Assembly: GCA_031549965.1 (NCBI GenBank)
Contig: JAVBPB010000001.1
Coordinates: 1 to 42,390, forward strand
DNA from: JAVBPB01 sp031549965
Lineage (GTDB): Bacteria; Bacillota; Clostridia; Lachnospirales; Lachnospiraceae
Length of the DNA: 42,390 nucleotides
Direction: 5' to 3'
Shown here one piece after another: positions 1 to 8,214 of this stretch (position 1 is the first letter of the stretch; every line of letters begins with the position of its first letter). The notes under the pieces were generated by a model. The model did no database searches, was not told the DNA's origin, and saw nothing but the letters and a program-made list of their open reading frames with translations. Made by a program: the position numbers and the translations under genes.

Positions 1-118
1 AGATATCTCATAGCACAAGCTAGTAAGACCCCTTGAAGACGACAAGGTAGATAGGTTAAAGGTGGAAGTGCAGTAATGCATGTAGCTGATTAATACTAAT
101 AGGTCGAGGGCTTAACCA
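1..118 (+). rRNA. 23S rRNA, 3' end (partial)
   Basis: The window opens inside a large-subunit rRNA. The 3'-terminal tract is recognisable, including GTAGCTGATTAATACTAAT followed by AGGTCGAGGGCTTAACC, which corresponds to the conserved end of bacterial 23S. The mature end is set near 118 by comparison with the usual ...GGCTTAACC terminus, so it may be off by a few bases. No 5S rRNA is visible between this gene and the first tRNA. The tRNA cluster follows directly and probably belongs to the same rRNA operon. Confidence 0.93.
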
Positions 119-193
119 ATAGGTTAAAAAATAAGTTTATCGGATGATTTCAATGTGTGGTTTTGAAGGTATAATCTAAATTATATCCTTATT

Positions 194-267
194 GGCCCAG
201 TGGCTCAGTTGGTTAGAGCGCCGCCCTGTCACGGCGGAGGTCGAGGGTTCGAGTCCCTTCTGGGTCG
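194..267 (+). tRNA. tRNA-Asp (GTC)
   Basis: A full cloverleaf is visible: acceptor GGCCCAG pairs with CTGGGTC, the anticodon arm is CGCCC-CTGTCAC-GGCGG with anticodon GTC, and the T-loop is TTCGAGT. The discriminator is G73, as expected for Asp. CCA is not encoded. It is the first tRNA after the 23S rRNA. Confidence 0.96.
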
Positions 268-299
268 TCGTATTTTTTATACGAATAATTTAATAACAT

Positions 300-372
300 G
301 GGATCATAGCTCAGCTGGGAGAGCATCTGCCTTACAAGCAGAGGGTCATAGGTTCGAGCCCTATTGGTCCCA
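300..372 (+). tRNA. tRNA-Val (TAC)
   Basis: Acceptor GGGATCA pairs with TGGTCCC, the anticodon loop CTTACAA reads TAC, and the T-loop is TTCGAGC. The discriminator is A73 and CCA is not encoded. Part of the seven-tRNA run downstream of the rRNA operon. Confidence 0.96.
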
Positions 373-379
373 TATTTAC

Positions 380-452
380 GCCGACGTGGCTCAATTGGCA
401 GAGCAGCTGACTTGTAATCAGCAGGTTATCGGTTCAAGTCCGATCGTCGGCT
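380..452 (+). tRNA. tRNA-Thr (TGT)
   Basis: Acceptor GCCGACG pairs with CGTCGGC, the anticodon loop CTTGTAA reads TGT, and the T-loop is TTCAAGT. The discriminator is T73 and CCA is not encoded. It starts seven bases after tRNA-Val and is followed by a short T run. Confidence 0.96.
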
Positions 453-477
453 TTTTTTGACTAAATATTGAATATAT

Positions 478-559
478 GGATGGGTTCCCGAGAGGCCAAA
501 GGGGGCAGACTGTAAATCTGTTATCGACGATTTCGAAGGTTCGAATCCTTCTCCATCCA
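478..559 (+). tRNA. tRNA-Tyr (GTA)
   Basis: A class II tRNA with a long variable arm. Acceptor GGATGGG pairs with TCCATCC, the anticodon loop CTGTAAA reads GTA, and the T-loop is TTCGAAT. The discriminator is A73 and CCA is not encoded. Confidence 0.95.
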
Positions 560-591
560 CTAACTATTATTATAGTTTAATTTAATAACGT

Positions 592-665
<74 letters not shown>

Positions 666-672
666 TTTTTAT

Positions 673-745
<73 letters not shown>

Positions 746-753
746 TTTGTCAT

Positions 754-826
754 GGGATACTAGCTCAGTTGGTAGAGCACTAGACTTTTAATCTAGTTGT
801 CCCGGGTTCGAACCCCGGGTGTCTCA
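754..826 (+). tRNA. tRNA-Lys (TTT)
   Basis: Acceptor GGGATAC pairs with GTGTCTC (with G-T wobbles), the anticodon loop CTTTTAA reads TTT, and the T-arm is CCGGG/CCCGG with loop TTCGAAC. The discriminator is A73 and CCA is not encoded. It is the last tRNA before the terminator. Confidence 0.96.
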
Positions 827-830
827 TTTA

Positions 831-856
831 GGATCATCTTTTGATGGTCCTTTTTT
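831..856 (+). terminator. terminator of the rRNA/tRNA operon
   Basis: GGATCATC, loop TTTT, GATGGTCC, then six T. A compact intrinsic terminator starting four bases after tRNA-Lys; it probably ends the rRNA-tRNA transcript. Confidence 0.9.
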
Positions 857-929
857 AATGTTTACCATGAAGAAGAGTAAAATTAAAGGGAGTAGACCAT
901 TTTTATATATTATCCACAAGAATGACATA

Positions 930-986
930 AAAGCAGAAAGTTTTCCACATTTAAAATAATATTTGTGGAAAACTTTCTGCTTTTTT
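930..986. terminator. long inverted repeat, likely bidirectional terminator
   Basis: The arms at 931-949 and 964-982 are perfectly complementary over about 19 bases. On the plus strand a T6 run follows; on the minus strand there is a shorter T4 run. It lies 21 bases past the degV-family stop codon, so it most likely terminates that reverse-strand gene and backs up the tRNA operon terminator. Confidence 0.75.
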
Positions 987-1006
987 AATATTTATGTGGA
1001 ATATAT

Positions 1007-1876
1007 CTAACGTTTATTACCAATAAAAAATAATGCAATCGTACCAGGACCGGAATGGCTTCCAATTACAGGATCAATATAATTAATTGTAATATCTGAA
1101 AATTCAAACCTTTCTCTAATTAAAGTAGCAACATACTCAGCATCTTCAATACAATCACCATGAGAAATAAAAATAGGCTGTTTTTTATCTAAATTAATAG
1201 AAGACTCCATTCTGTCTACCAAAGAACTAAGAGCTTTTCTTCTACCCCTAACTTTTTCTGCTAAAACCAATTTTCCAAGTTCATCTACGTGTAGTACAGG
1301 TTTTACACTAAGCATAGTTCCTGCGATGGCAGAAAAAGTCGATAGTCTTCCCCCTCTTTGTAGGAAAAATAAATCATCTACAGTAAACCAATGACAAAAT
1401 GAAAGTTTATTTTCTTCTAACCAATTGAAAGTTTCTTCAATAGTTTTACCTTCATTACGTAATTTTACGGTATAATAGACTAGAAGTCCTTGACCCATTG
1501 ACGCACAAAGACTATCTACAGCATAAATTTTTCTATCCGGATATTTTTCCTTTAATTCATCTAAATAATTATTAGCAGATTGAAATGTGCCACTAAGTGC
1601 AGATGAGAAACCAATATACAAAAGATCCTTCTCATTTTCTATAATTGGATTGAATACAGATAAAAATTCTTTATATTCTGGCAAGGAAGTAGTTATTAAG
1701 GATTTTTGTCTGGCAAATTCATAAAATGATTTATAGTCAGTTTTAATGCCTTTGATATAACCTTTATATTCTTTTCCATTTACAAAATATGATAGAGAAA
1801 TAACACTTAAATTGTAATCTTTAATTTGATCATCAGTTAAATTTGCTGATGAATCAGTCACAATTTCGAAACTCAT
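1007..1876 (-). CDS. DegV/FakB-family fatty-acid-binding protein
   Basis: A 289-residue protein of normal length for the DegV family, whose members (FakB in several Firmicutes) bind a fatty acid so that FakA can phosphorylate it for phospholipid synthesis. Family features visible are the N-terminal EIVTDSSANLT strand and loop, the LYIGFSSALSGTFQSA segment that would contact the fatty-acid carboxylate, the DSLCASMGQGLLV helix, and the C-terminal DPVIGSHSGPGTIALFF motif. Start: ATG at 1876 preceded by an AGGGGG Shine-Dalgarno. It is transcribed divergently from the FAS II operon, which fits a role in fatty-acid handling. Which lipid it binds cannot be told, and no fakA is in the window. Confidence 0.88.
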   Translation of the reverse strand: MSFEIVTDSSANLTDDQIKDYNLSVISLSYFVNGKEYKGYIKGIKTDYKSFYEFARQKSLITTSLPEYKEFLSVFNPIIENEKDLLYIGFSSALSGTFQSANNYLDELKEKYPDRKIYAVDSLCASMGQGLLVYYTVKLRNEGKTIEETFNWLEENKLSFCHWFTVDDLFFLQRGGRLSTFSAIAGTMLSVKPVLHVDELGKLVLAEKVRGRRKALSSLVDRMESSINLDKKQPIFISHGDCIEDAEYVATLIRERFEFSDITINYIDPVIGSHSGPGTIALFFIGNKR

Positions 1877-2152
1877 AAATTTTCCCCCTGTCTGATGTTA
1901 ATAATAATATTAATTACTTTTTTAGGATTAATATATTTCTTTAAGTGTATTGTTTTAGATATACGCTAATCCAAAACATGAATACTTAAATAATTTATAT
2001 TAGTTCTAACCTTGTGTCAATTAAATAAATTTCTATTTTTGTATTATATTATATTTAAATACTATAATCAATAATTTTTGCAGATAAAAATAAAAACCAT
2101 ATTTTCAAACTTAATTAATATGGGTTACTGAAAAAAAAACATAAATTACCTA

Positions 2153-2181
2153 TTGACAAATTTAAAATATCATAATATACT
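2153..2181 (+). promoter_or_regulatory. sigma-A promoter of the fabH operon
   Basis: TTGACA at 2153-2158, a 17-base spacer and TATACT at 2176-2181: a near-consensus vegetative promoter about 45 bases upstream of the fabH ATG. The rest of the 1877-2225 spacer is A/T-rich and shows no other recognisable gene or RNA. Confidence 0.85.
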
Positions 2182-2194
2182 TTGAATATCAAAA
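2180..2194. promoter_or_regulatory. FabT-like operator 1 (fabH promoter)
   Basis: CTTTGAATATCAAAA contains the palindrome TTTGA-ATA-TCAAA, matching the known FabT box type (TTTGATTATCAAA-like) bound by the MarR-family regulator of type II fatty acid synthesis in streptococci and related Firmicutes. It overlaps the -10/+1 region, a position expected to block RNA polymerase. The same 13-mer recurs at 4547-4559. No MarR-type gene is present in the window. Confidence 0.7.
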
Positions 2195-2225
2195 CATTTG
2201 AAATACAAGATATTGGAGAATATGT

Positions 2226-3212
2226 ATGGATATAAGAATTATAGGAACAGGCAGCTCACTACCTAAAATGTCAGTAAGCAATCATGACTTGGCAAATATG
2301 GTAGAAACAAACGATGAATGGATAAGTAGCAGAACAGGCATAAAAGAAAGAAGAATAGTTACAGAAGAAACAGGTTTAAGTATGTCTGCCGATGCTAGTA
2401 TGAAAGCTATTAATAAAGCAAATATAAGACCAGAGGATATTGATATTATTATAGTAGGAACAATTTCATCTGATGTTTGTATTCCTAGTGCTGCTTGCGA
2501 AGTTCAAGATAAAATTGGAGCTTATAATGCAGTCTGTTTTGATTTAAATGCAGCATGCTCAGGTTTTGTTTTTGCACTTAATACAGCCTATTCATATTTA
2601 AATGCAGGTATTTATAATACGGCACTTGTAATAGGGGTTGATGTTCTTTCTAAATTAACAGATTGGACTGACAGAACAACTTGTGTATTATTTGGGGATG
2701 GTGCAGGAGCAGCAATTATTCAAAAAATTAATCAAACTGAAGTTATAGATCCTAGCAAAGGTATTATGGATTTTGTAATGTTTTCTGATGGAAGTAAAAA
2801 GGATGCACTTTATTGCAAGGATAGATCCATTTTAAATCCTTGGATAAAGAATGAGCAAATGACGGATTATATAAGTATGGATGGCGGTGAAGTATTTAAG
2901 TTTGCTGTTGGTAAAGTTCCAGAGTGTATATCTGAGTTGCTTTTAAGAGCTAATGTTAGTAAAGATGATATAAAGTATTTTGTATTACATCAGGCAAATG
3001 AAAGGATTTTAAGTTCAGTTGCTAAAAAATTAAAGGTTTTGGAAGATAGGTTTCCAATTAATCTTAATAAATATGGTAATACTTCAGCAGCTACAATACC
3101 TATTTTATTGGATGAATTAAATAATGATGGAAAACTTCAAAAAGGTGATAAGATTGTATTATGTGGGTTTGGTGGAGGACTTACTTGGGGTGCTACACTT
3201 GTTGAATGGTAG
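2226..3212 (+). CDS. fabH: beta-ketoacyl-ACP synthase III
   Basis: Condenses an acyl-CoA primer with malonyl-ACP to start fatty acid synthesis. The 328-residue length is normal for KAS III. The catalytic Cys is in DLNAACSGF (Cys111), the His in VLHQANERI and the Asn in KYGNTSAAT. The C-terminal GFGGGLTWG motif is intact. ATG at 2226 follows a GGAGA Shine-Dalgarno. First gene of the FAS II operon, directly behind the promoter with FabT-like box 1, so it is probably repressed when long acyl-ACP is abundant. Confidence 0.97.
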   Translation: MDIRIIGTGSSLPKMSVSNHDLANMVETNDEWISSRTGIKERRIVTEETGLSMSADASMKAINKANIRPEDIDIIIVGTISSDVCIPSAACEVQDKIGAYNAVCFDLNAACSGFVFALNTAYSYLNAGIYNTALVIGVDVLSKLTDWTDRTTCVLFGDGAGAAIIQKINQTEVIDPSKGIMDFVMFSDGSKKDALYCKDRSILNPWIKNEQMTDYISMDGGEVFKFAVGKVPECISELLLRANVSKDDIKYFVLHQANERILSSVAKKLKVLEDRFPINLNKYGNTSAATIPILLDELNNDGKLQKGDKIVLCGFGGGLTWGATLVEW

Positions 3213-3274
3213 TTAATAAGTATTAATTATAAAAATAAAAATATAAAAAATAAAATTAATGGAGGAATTTTAAA

Positions 3275-3505
3275 ATGAATTTAGAAATCTTAAAGGAACT
3301 TACAGCAGAACAATTAAATGGTGATGTTAATGAAATTACAGAAAGTACAGATTTTATAGAAGACTTAGGAGCAGATTCACTAGATTTATTTGAACTTGCA
3401 ATGTCTATGGAAGAAAAGTTCAATATAGAAATTCCAAGTGAAGATTTAGCTAATATTAAAACGGTTGGTGATGCTTTAATCTATATAGAAGAAAAGTTAG
3501 CTTAG
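3275..3505 (+). CDS. acpP: acyl carrier protein
   Basis: A 76-residue acidic protein with the phosphopantetheine site GADSLDLFELAM (Ser35), helix II residues (EEKFNIEIP) and the typical four-helix layout. It carries the growing acyl chain between the FAS II enzymes of this operon. A GGAGG Shine-Dalgarno lies a few bases before ATG 3275. The gap to fabH is short and contains no terminator. Confidence 0.97.
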   Translation: MNLEILKELTAEQLNGDVNEITESTDFIEDLGADSLDLFELAMSMEEKFNIEIPSEDLANIKTVGDALIYIEEKLA

Positions 3506-3560
3506 TAATTGACTTTAGTTTGTATAATATAATTTTTAAAAGTATAAGATAGGTGAAAAT

Positions 3561-4484
3561 ATGAAAACTAAAATTACAGAATTATTAGGTATTGAATATC
3601 CCATAATTCAAGGTGGTATGGCTTGGGTTGCAGAACATAATCTGGCTTCATCTGTATCTGAAGCAGGAGGTTTGGGTATTATTGCTGCAGGAAGTGCACC
3701 TAAGGATGTGGTTAGGAATGAAATCTTAAAGACGAAAGAAATTACTAATAAACCTTTTGGTGTAAATATAATGTTACTTAGTCCTTTTGCAGATGAAATC
3801 GCAGAATTAGTTGTTGAAGAGGGTGTTAAGGTAGTTACAACTGGAGCTGGAAACCCAAGTAAATATATAGAAATGTGGAAAAATGCAGGCATAAAGATTA
3901 TTCCTGTTGTTGCATCGGTTGCTATGGCTAAGATTATGGAAAGAGTGGGTGCTGATGCTGTTATCTGTGAGGGATGCGAGGCAGGAGGTCATATTGGAGA
4001 GCTTACCACCATGGTTTTAGTTCCTCAGGTTGTAGACAAAGTTAGTATTCCTGTTATTGCAGCCGGTGGAATCGGTGATGGAAGAGGTATGGCGGCTGCA
4101 TTTATGCTTGGTGCAGATGGGGTACAAATTGGAACTCGTTTTGTTGTGGCTAAAGAGTGTGTTGTACATCAAAATTTTAAAGATAAAATTATTAAAGCAA
4201 AAGATATAGATACAATAGTTACAGGAAGAAGTACAGGTCATCCAGTTAGAAGTCTTAAAAATAAAATGACTAGAGAATATGTTAAACTTGAAAAAGAAGT
4301 GGACGATTTTATGAAACTTGAGGAATTTACAGTAGGTTCTTTAAGAAAGGCAGTAGTTGATGGAGATGTGGATATGGGATCATTAATGTCAGGTCAGATT
4401 GCCGGATTAATTAATAAGGAGCAAAGTTCAAGGGAAATAGTTGTTGAAATTATTAAAGAAGCTAAAGGATTGTTAAAAATATAA
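3561..4484 (+). CDS. fabK: enoyl-ACP reductase II (FMN-dependent)
   Basis: Catalyses the last reduction of the elongation cycle. The 307-residue length fits FabK, a TIM-barrel FMN enzyme of the 2-nitropropane dioxygenase fold. Visible motifs are the N-terminal EYPIIQGGMAWVA, the central VICEGCEAGGHIG with the catalytic His region, and the FMN-binding stretches PVIAAGGIGDG and GADGVQIGTRFV. FabK replaces FabI in many Clostridia and streptococci; no fabI is seen here. Co-directional in the operon between acpP and fabD. Confidence 0.96.
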   Translation: MKTKITELLGIEYPIIQGGMAWVAEHNLASSVSEAGGLGIIAAGSAPKDVVRNEILKTKEITNKPFGVNIMLLSPFADEIAELVVEEGVKVVTTGAGNPSKYIEMWKNAGIKIIPVVASVAMAKIMERVGADAVICEGCEAGGHIGELTTMVLVPQVVDKVSIPVIAAGGIGDGRGMAAAFMLGADGVQIGTRFVVAKECVVHQNFKDKIIKAKDIDTIVTGRSTGHPVRSLKNKMTREYVKLEKEVDDFMKLEEFTVGSLRKAVVDGDVDMGSLMSGQIAGLINKEQSSREIVVEIIKEAKGLLKI

Positions 4485-4497
4485 TAAATTTATTTTA

Positions 4498-4526
4498 TTG
4501 CTAAAGAAATAGTGTAAATATATATT
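4498..4526 (+). promoter_or_regulatory. possible internal promoter before fabD
   Basis: TTGCTA at 4498-4503, a 17-base spacer and TATATT at 4521-4526. The match is moderate, but it lies just upstream of the second FabT-like box, so the box would act on an actual start site. Confidence 0.45.
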
Positions 4527-4545
4527 GTAAAATTATGAATTAATA

Positions 4546-4560
4546 TTTTGAATATCAAAG
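4546..4560. promoter_or_regulatory. FabT-like operator 2 (before fabD)
   Basis: TTTTGAATATCAAAG contains the same 13-base palindrome as the box at the fabH promoter. It sits downstream of a possible promoter and ends 16 bases before the fabD ATG. The exact repetition of this palindrome at two places in one fatty-acid operon supports a shared repressor. Confidence 0.7.
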
Positions 4561-4575
4561 GATTATGGTGATGAA

Positions 4576-5496
4576 ATGAGTAAAATAGCATTTATTTTTC
4601 CAGGTCAGGGAACTCAATACATAGGAATGGCTAAAGATTTCTATGAAAATAACCAAAGTAGTAAAGAAATTTTTGATAAGGCATCTAATATTTTGGGTAT
4701 AGATATTTGTAAGCTTTGTTTTGAAGAAAATGATAAATTAGATATTACTGAATTTACCCAAATTGCTGTTTTGACAGCTTCAATAAGTATATTAAGAGCT
4801 GTTGAAGAAAAAAATATAAGACCTGATATTACAGCAGGACTTAGCCTTGGCGAATATAGCGCTTTAGTTGCCAATAATACCTTATCATTTGAAGATGCCA
4901 TTAAAGTAGTTAGAAAAAGAGGAATTTATATGTCTAAAGAAGTAGCACCAGGGGTAGGGACTATGGCTGCAATTCTTTCATTGGATAATTCTAAGATTGA
5001 AAAAATATGTAATAATATTGACGGAATTGTTGAGCCGGCAAATTATAATTGTCCTGGTCAAATTGTTGTATCAGGTGAGAAGAATGCAGTATTAAAAGCG
5101 AATGAAGAATTTATAAAAGCTGGTGCTAAGAGGGCTATTGAACTTAATGTAAGTGGGCCATTTCATTCATCTATGTTAAAGGGAGCCGGAGAAAAATTAA
5201 GAGGTGCTTTGGATGAATGTGAAATAAATGATTTTTCAATTCCTTACGTAAGTAATACAACGGCTGAGATAATTACTGATTCTAAAGATATTAAAGAATT
5301 ATTAGTAAAACAGGTATATTCTTCAGTAAAATGGCAGCAAAGTGTTGAAAAAATGATTGAATTTGGTGTAGATATATTTATTGAGATTGGTATGGGAAAA
5401 ACATTGAATGGATTTATTAAAAAGATAGATAGAACAAAAAAAGTTATTAATATTGAAAAATATGAAGATTTAGCAAAGCTTGATGAATTAATATAG
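4576..5496 (+). CDS. fabD: malonyl-CoA:ACP transacylase
   Basis: Transfers malonyl from CoA to ACP. The 306-residue length is normal. The N-terminal FPGQGTQYIGM loop, the nucleophile elbow GLSLGEYSA (Ser90), the catalytic His in SGPFHSSM and the C-terminal EIGMGKTLNGF motif are all present. ATG 4576 follows a short GGTGATGAA purine stretch; the Shine-Dalgarno is weak. A FabT-like box lies just upstream, so this gene may head a second regulated transcript. Confidence 0.96.
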   Translation: MSKIAFIFPGQGTQYIGMAKDFYENNQSSKEIFDKASNILGIDICKLCFEENDKLDITEFTQIAVLTASISILRAVEEKNIRPDITAGLSLGEYSALVANNTLSFEDAIKVVRKRGIYMSKEVAPGVGTMAAILSLDNSKIEKICNNIDGIVEPANYNCPGQIVVSGEKNAVLKANEEFIKAGAKRAIELNVSGPFHSSMLKGAGEKLRGALDECEINDFSIPYVSNTTAEIITDSKDIKELLVKQVYSSVKWQQSVEKMIEFGVDIFIEIGMGKTLNGFIKKIDRTKKVINIEKYEDLAKLDELI

Positions 5497-5523
5497 TTTA
5501 TTATTTGTATTTTATAAAATTTT

Positions 5524-5611
5524 AAGAAAGGAAAAATACAAGCATATATTTTCCCTTGTGTTTGTAGCTCAAATGAACTTGCAAGTGTTTCTTTGAGCCT
5601 TGGTGCAAAAT
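5524..5611 (+). ncRNA. structured 5' leader of fabG, shared with the flagellinolysin gene
   Basis: The only good Shine-Dalgarno (AAGAAAGGA, 5524-5532) lies about 80 nt before the fabG ATG. Between them are stem P1 (5535-5542 with 5555-5562, eight pairs), stem P2 (5567-5573 with 5592-5598, seven pairs) enclosing a smaller palindrome ACTTGCAAGT, and then TTGGTGCAAAA directly before the ATG region. The leader at 12660-12748 has the same order, spacing and conserved single strands but different bases in P1, which still pair. This suggests a selected RNA structure controlling initiation. No named RNA family is recognised. Confidence 0.7.
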
Positions 5612-6352
5612 ATGTTGAAAGGTAAGATAGCACTTGTTACAGGTGCAAGTAGAGGAATTGGTAGAGAAATAGCAATAGAGTTGGCTAAAATGAATGCTTA
5701 TGTGATTGTAAATTATAGCGGAAATGAAGAAGCGGGAAATGAAGTTGTTAGTGTAATTAAAAGTAATGGAGGAAATGCAGAAAGCTATAAATGTAATGTA
5801 GGTAATTTTAATGAGGTAAATGCCTTAATTGAATATATTATTAATACACATGGAAGTATTGATATACTTGTAAATAATGCGGGTATAACAAGGGATAATT
5901 TGTTACTTAAAATGTCAGAATCAGATTTTGATGATGTTATTAACATTAACTTAAAGGGAGTATTTAATACTATAAAGGCTTCATCAAAGTTTATGATAAA
6001 AAAGAGATATGGAAGAATTATTAATATTTCTTCTGTATCAGGGATTACAGGAAATGTTGGTCAGACAAATTATAGTGCTGCAAAGGCTGGTGTAATCGGA
6101 ATGACTAAAACTCTTGCTAAGGAATTGGCATCAAGGGGAATTACAGTTAATGCTGTAGCTCCGGGATTTATTAAAACAGATATGACAGATGCTCTTTCAG
6201 AAGTTGTAGTCAGTAAAGTAGTGGAAAGTATACCTCTTAAAAGAATGGGTGAACCGGAAGATATTGCCAAAATGGTAGGATTTTTAGCAGGTGATGGAGG
6301 AAATTATATTACCGGTCAGGTAATTTTGGTAGATGGCGGAATAGCAATATAA
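5612..6352 (+). CDS. fabG: 3-oxoacyl-ACP reductase
   Basis: NADPH-dependent short-chain dehydrogenase reducing beta-ketoacyl-ACP. From ATG 5612 the protein is 246 residues, the standard FabG length. The cofactor motif TGASRGIG lies near the N-terminus, followed by NNAGITRDN, the catalytic Ser in ISSVSG, and YSAAKAG with Tyr and Lys. In-frame TTG (5600) and GTG (5603) would add only a few residues and belong to the conserved leader end TTGGTGCAAAA, so ATG is preferred. No Shine-Dalgarno sits at normal distance; see the leader entry. Confidence 0.96.
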   Translation: MLKGKIALVTGASRGIGREIAIELAKMNAYVIVNYSGNEEAGNEVVSVIKSNGGNAESYKCNVGNFNEVNALIEYIINTHGSIDILVNNAGITRDNLLLKMSESDFDDVININLKGVFNTIKASSKFMIKKRYGRIINISSVSGITGNVGQTNYSAAKAGVIGMTKTLAKELASRGITVNAVAPGFIKTDMTDALSEVVVSKVVESIPLKRMGEPEDIAKMVGFLAGDGGNYITGQVILVDGGIAI

Positions 6353-6375
6353 ATTATATAAATGGAGTGAGAAAA

Positions 6376-7611
6376 TTGAGTAGAAGAGTAGTTATAACAG
6401 GACTTGGAGCAATAACACCTATTGGAAATTCAGTAGATGAATTTTGGAAGAATATAAAACTTGGAACAAATGGTATTGATGAGATTACTAAATTTGATAC
6501 TGCTAACCATAAAGTTAAATTAGCGGCTGAGGTTAAGGATTTTAATCCGGCAGATTATATGGATAAAAAAGAAGCAAGAAGAATGGATCCTTTTTGCCAG
6601 TTTGCAATTGCAGCTTCTAAAGAGGCTTTTAAAGATTCAGGTATTGAAGTTACAGAAAGTAATGCTGACAGAATAGGCGTTATTATTGGTTCAGGAATCG
6701 GGGGTCTTAGTACAATTGAAGCAGAGCAAACTAAACTCCTTGAAAAAGGGCCTTCAAGAGTTTCGCCATTAATGATCCCAATGATTATTGGTAATATGGC
6801 AGCAGGTAATGTGGCTATTGCTTTAGGATTAAAGGGAAAATGTACCAGTGTTGTAACTGCATGTGCTACCGGTACTAACTCTATTGGAGATGGATTTAAA
6901 AGCATTAAATATGACGAAGCAGATGTAATTTTAGCAGGTGGGTGCGAAAGTTCTATAACTCCTCTTGGAATTGCGGGATTTACTTCTTTAACTGCATTAA
7001 ATGAAACTTCAGATAAAACAAGAGCATCTATTCCATTTGATCTTGAAAGAAATGGTTTTGTAATGGGTGAAGGTGCTGGTGTTGTGGTTCTTGAGGAATT
7101 AGAACATGCAATTAATCGTGGAGCTAAAATTTATGCTGAGGTTGTTGGATATGGTTCAACCTGTGATGCATTCCATATTACGTCACCGGCAGAAGATGGA
7201 TCTGGAGCAGCAAAGGCTATGAAGATTGCCATGAATGAAGCTAATATTATGCCAAGTGATGTTAATTATATAAATGCCCACGGAACAAGTACTAAATATA
7301 ATGATTTATTTGAAACAAGAGCTGTTAAATTAGCATTTGGAGAAGATGCATATAAGATACCAATAAGCTCTACAAAATCTATGGTAGGTCATTTATTAGG
7401 TGCAGCAGGTGCAGTAGAATTAATTGCCTGTGTAAAGTCAATTGAGGATAGTTATGTACATGAAAATTTAGGATATAAAGTTAAGGATGAAGAGTGTGAT
7501 CTTGATTTAGTTGTCGGAAGCGGAAGAAATGTAGAAGTTAATTATGCCTTATCTAACTCATTGGGATTTGGTGGTCATAATGCCAGTTTGATAATAAAAA
7601 AATATAAGTAA
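6376..7611 (+). CDS. fabF: beta-ketoacyl-ACP synthase II
   Basis: Elongating condensing enzyme of the FAS II cycle. Catalytic Cys in VTACATGTNS (about residue 163), His residues in NAHGTSTKYND and STKSMVGHLLGAAGAVE, and the C-terminal NSLGFGGHNAS motif. Length about 411 residues, as usual. The start is taken as TTG 6376 (MSRRVVITG), eight bases after a GGAG Shine-Dalgarno; the upstream GTG at 6367 would overlap that site. Co-directional with fabG and accB. Confidence 0.95.
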   Translation: MSRRVVITGLGAITPIGNSVDEFWKNIKLGTNGIDEITKFDTANHKVKLAAEVKDFNPADYMDKKEARRMDPFCQFAIAASKEAFKDSGIEVTESNADRIGVIIGSGIGGLSTIEAEQTKLLEKGPSRVSPLMIPMIIGNMAAGNVAIALGLKGKCTSVVTACATGTNSIGDGFKSIKYDEADVILAGGCESSITPLGIAGFTSLTALNETSDKTRASIPFDLERNGFVMGEGAGVVVLEELEHAINRGAKIYAEVVGYGSTCDAFHITSPAEDGSGAAKAMKIAMNEANIMPSDVNYINAHGTSTKYNDLFETRAVKLAFGEDAYKIPISSTKSMVGHLLGAAGAVELIACVKSIEDSYVHENLGYKVKDEECDLDLVVGSGRNVEVNYALSNSLGFGGHNASLIIKKYK

Positions 7612-7653
7612 AAGTTATATAAGCTGAGCAAAACATTTTATGTGGAGGAAAAT

Positions 7654-8196
7654 ATGGATTTAAATAGCATTATTACTTTAATTAAAGCGGTTTCAGATGC
7701 CAAAATTACCAATTTTCAGGTAGAAGAAGGTAATTTTAAGCTGACTATGGATAAATTGGATACCAGATTTTCTGGAGGAAATACATTTACAAATATACCT
7801 GCACCTGCATATACAATTAATGCAGAAGAAAAGATAATAGAAAAAAATAATATAAGTTATAATAATGTACCTAAAAGCACAGCAATAAATGAAGAGATTA
7901 GAATTTTAAATGATATATCTGTATCAAATACTGTAAATGCAGTAGTTAATGAAGATTTAAAAGATATTAAATCTCCAATTGTAGGTACTTTTTACTCAGC
8001 GTCAGGGCCGGATGCAAGTCCTTTTGTTAAGGTAGGGGATATAGTTAAAAAGGGTCAGGTACTTTGTATTATTGAAGCAATGAAATTAATGAATGATATT
8101 GAAAGTGATTATGATGGTGAAATTGTAGAGATACTTGTAAAAAATGATCAAATGGTAGAATATAATCAGCCATTATTTAAAATTAGAGAAGTCTAA
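7654..8196 (+). CDS. accB: biotin carboxyl carrier protein of acetyl-CoA carboxylase
   Basis: 180 residues from ATG 7654, placed after GGAGG at 7644-7648; an in-frame GTG at 7642 would sit on the Shine-Dalgarno. The N-terminal helix (LNSIITLIKAV) and variable linker lead to a biotinyl domain with the motif EAMKLMN, whose Lys at about residue 144 carries biotin. It shuttles carboxyl groups from AccC to AccA/AccD, both encoded downstream. Confidence 0.95.
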   Translation: MDLNSIITLIKAVSDAKITNFQVEEGNFKLTMDKLDTRFSGGNTFTNIPAPAYTINAEEKIIEKNNISYNNVPKSTAINEEIRILNDISVSNTVNAVVNEDLKDIKSPIVGTFYSASGPDASPFVKVGDIVKKGQVLCIIEAMKLMNDIESDYDGEIVEILVKNDQMVEYNQPLFKIREV

Positions 8197-8214
8197 AAAC
8201 ATTAGAGGTGAATA

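Noticed and set aside
200..460. 86-codon open frame over the tRNA genes
   Set aside because: It runs straight through three tRNA genes and has no ribosome site; an artefact of tRNA sequence.
5572..5595. Small upstream frame MNLQVFL in the fabG leader
   Set aside because: No ribosome site, and the equivalent stretch at 12710 is not a closed small frame, so it is not conserved as an upstream peptide.
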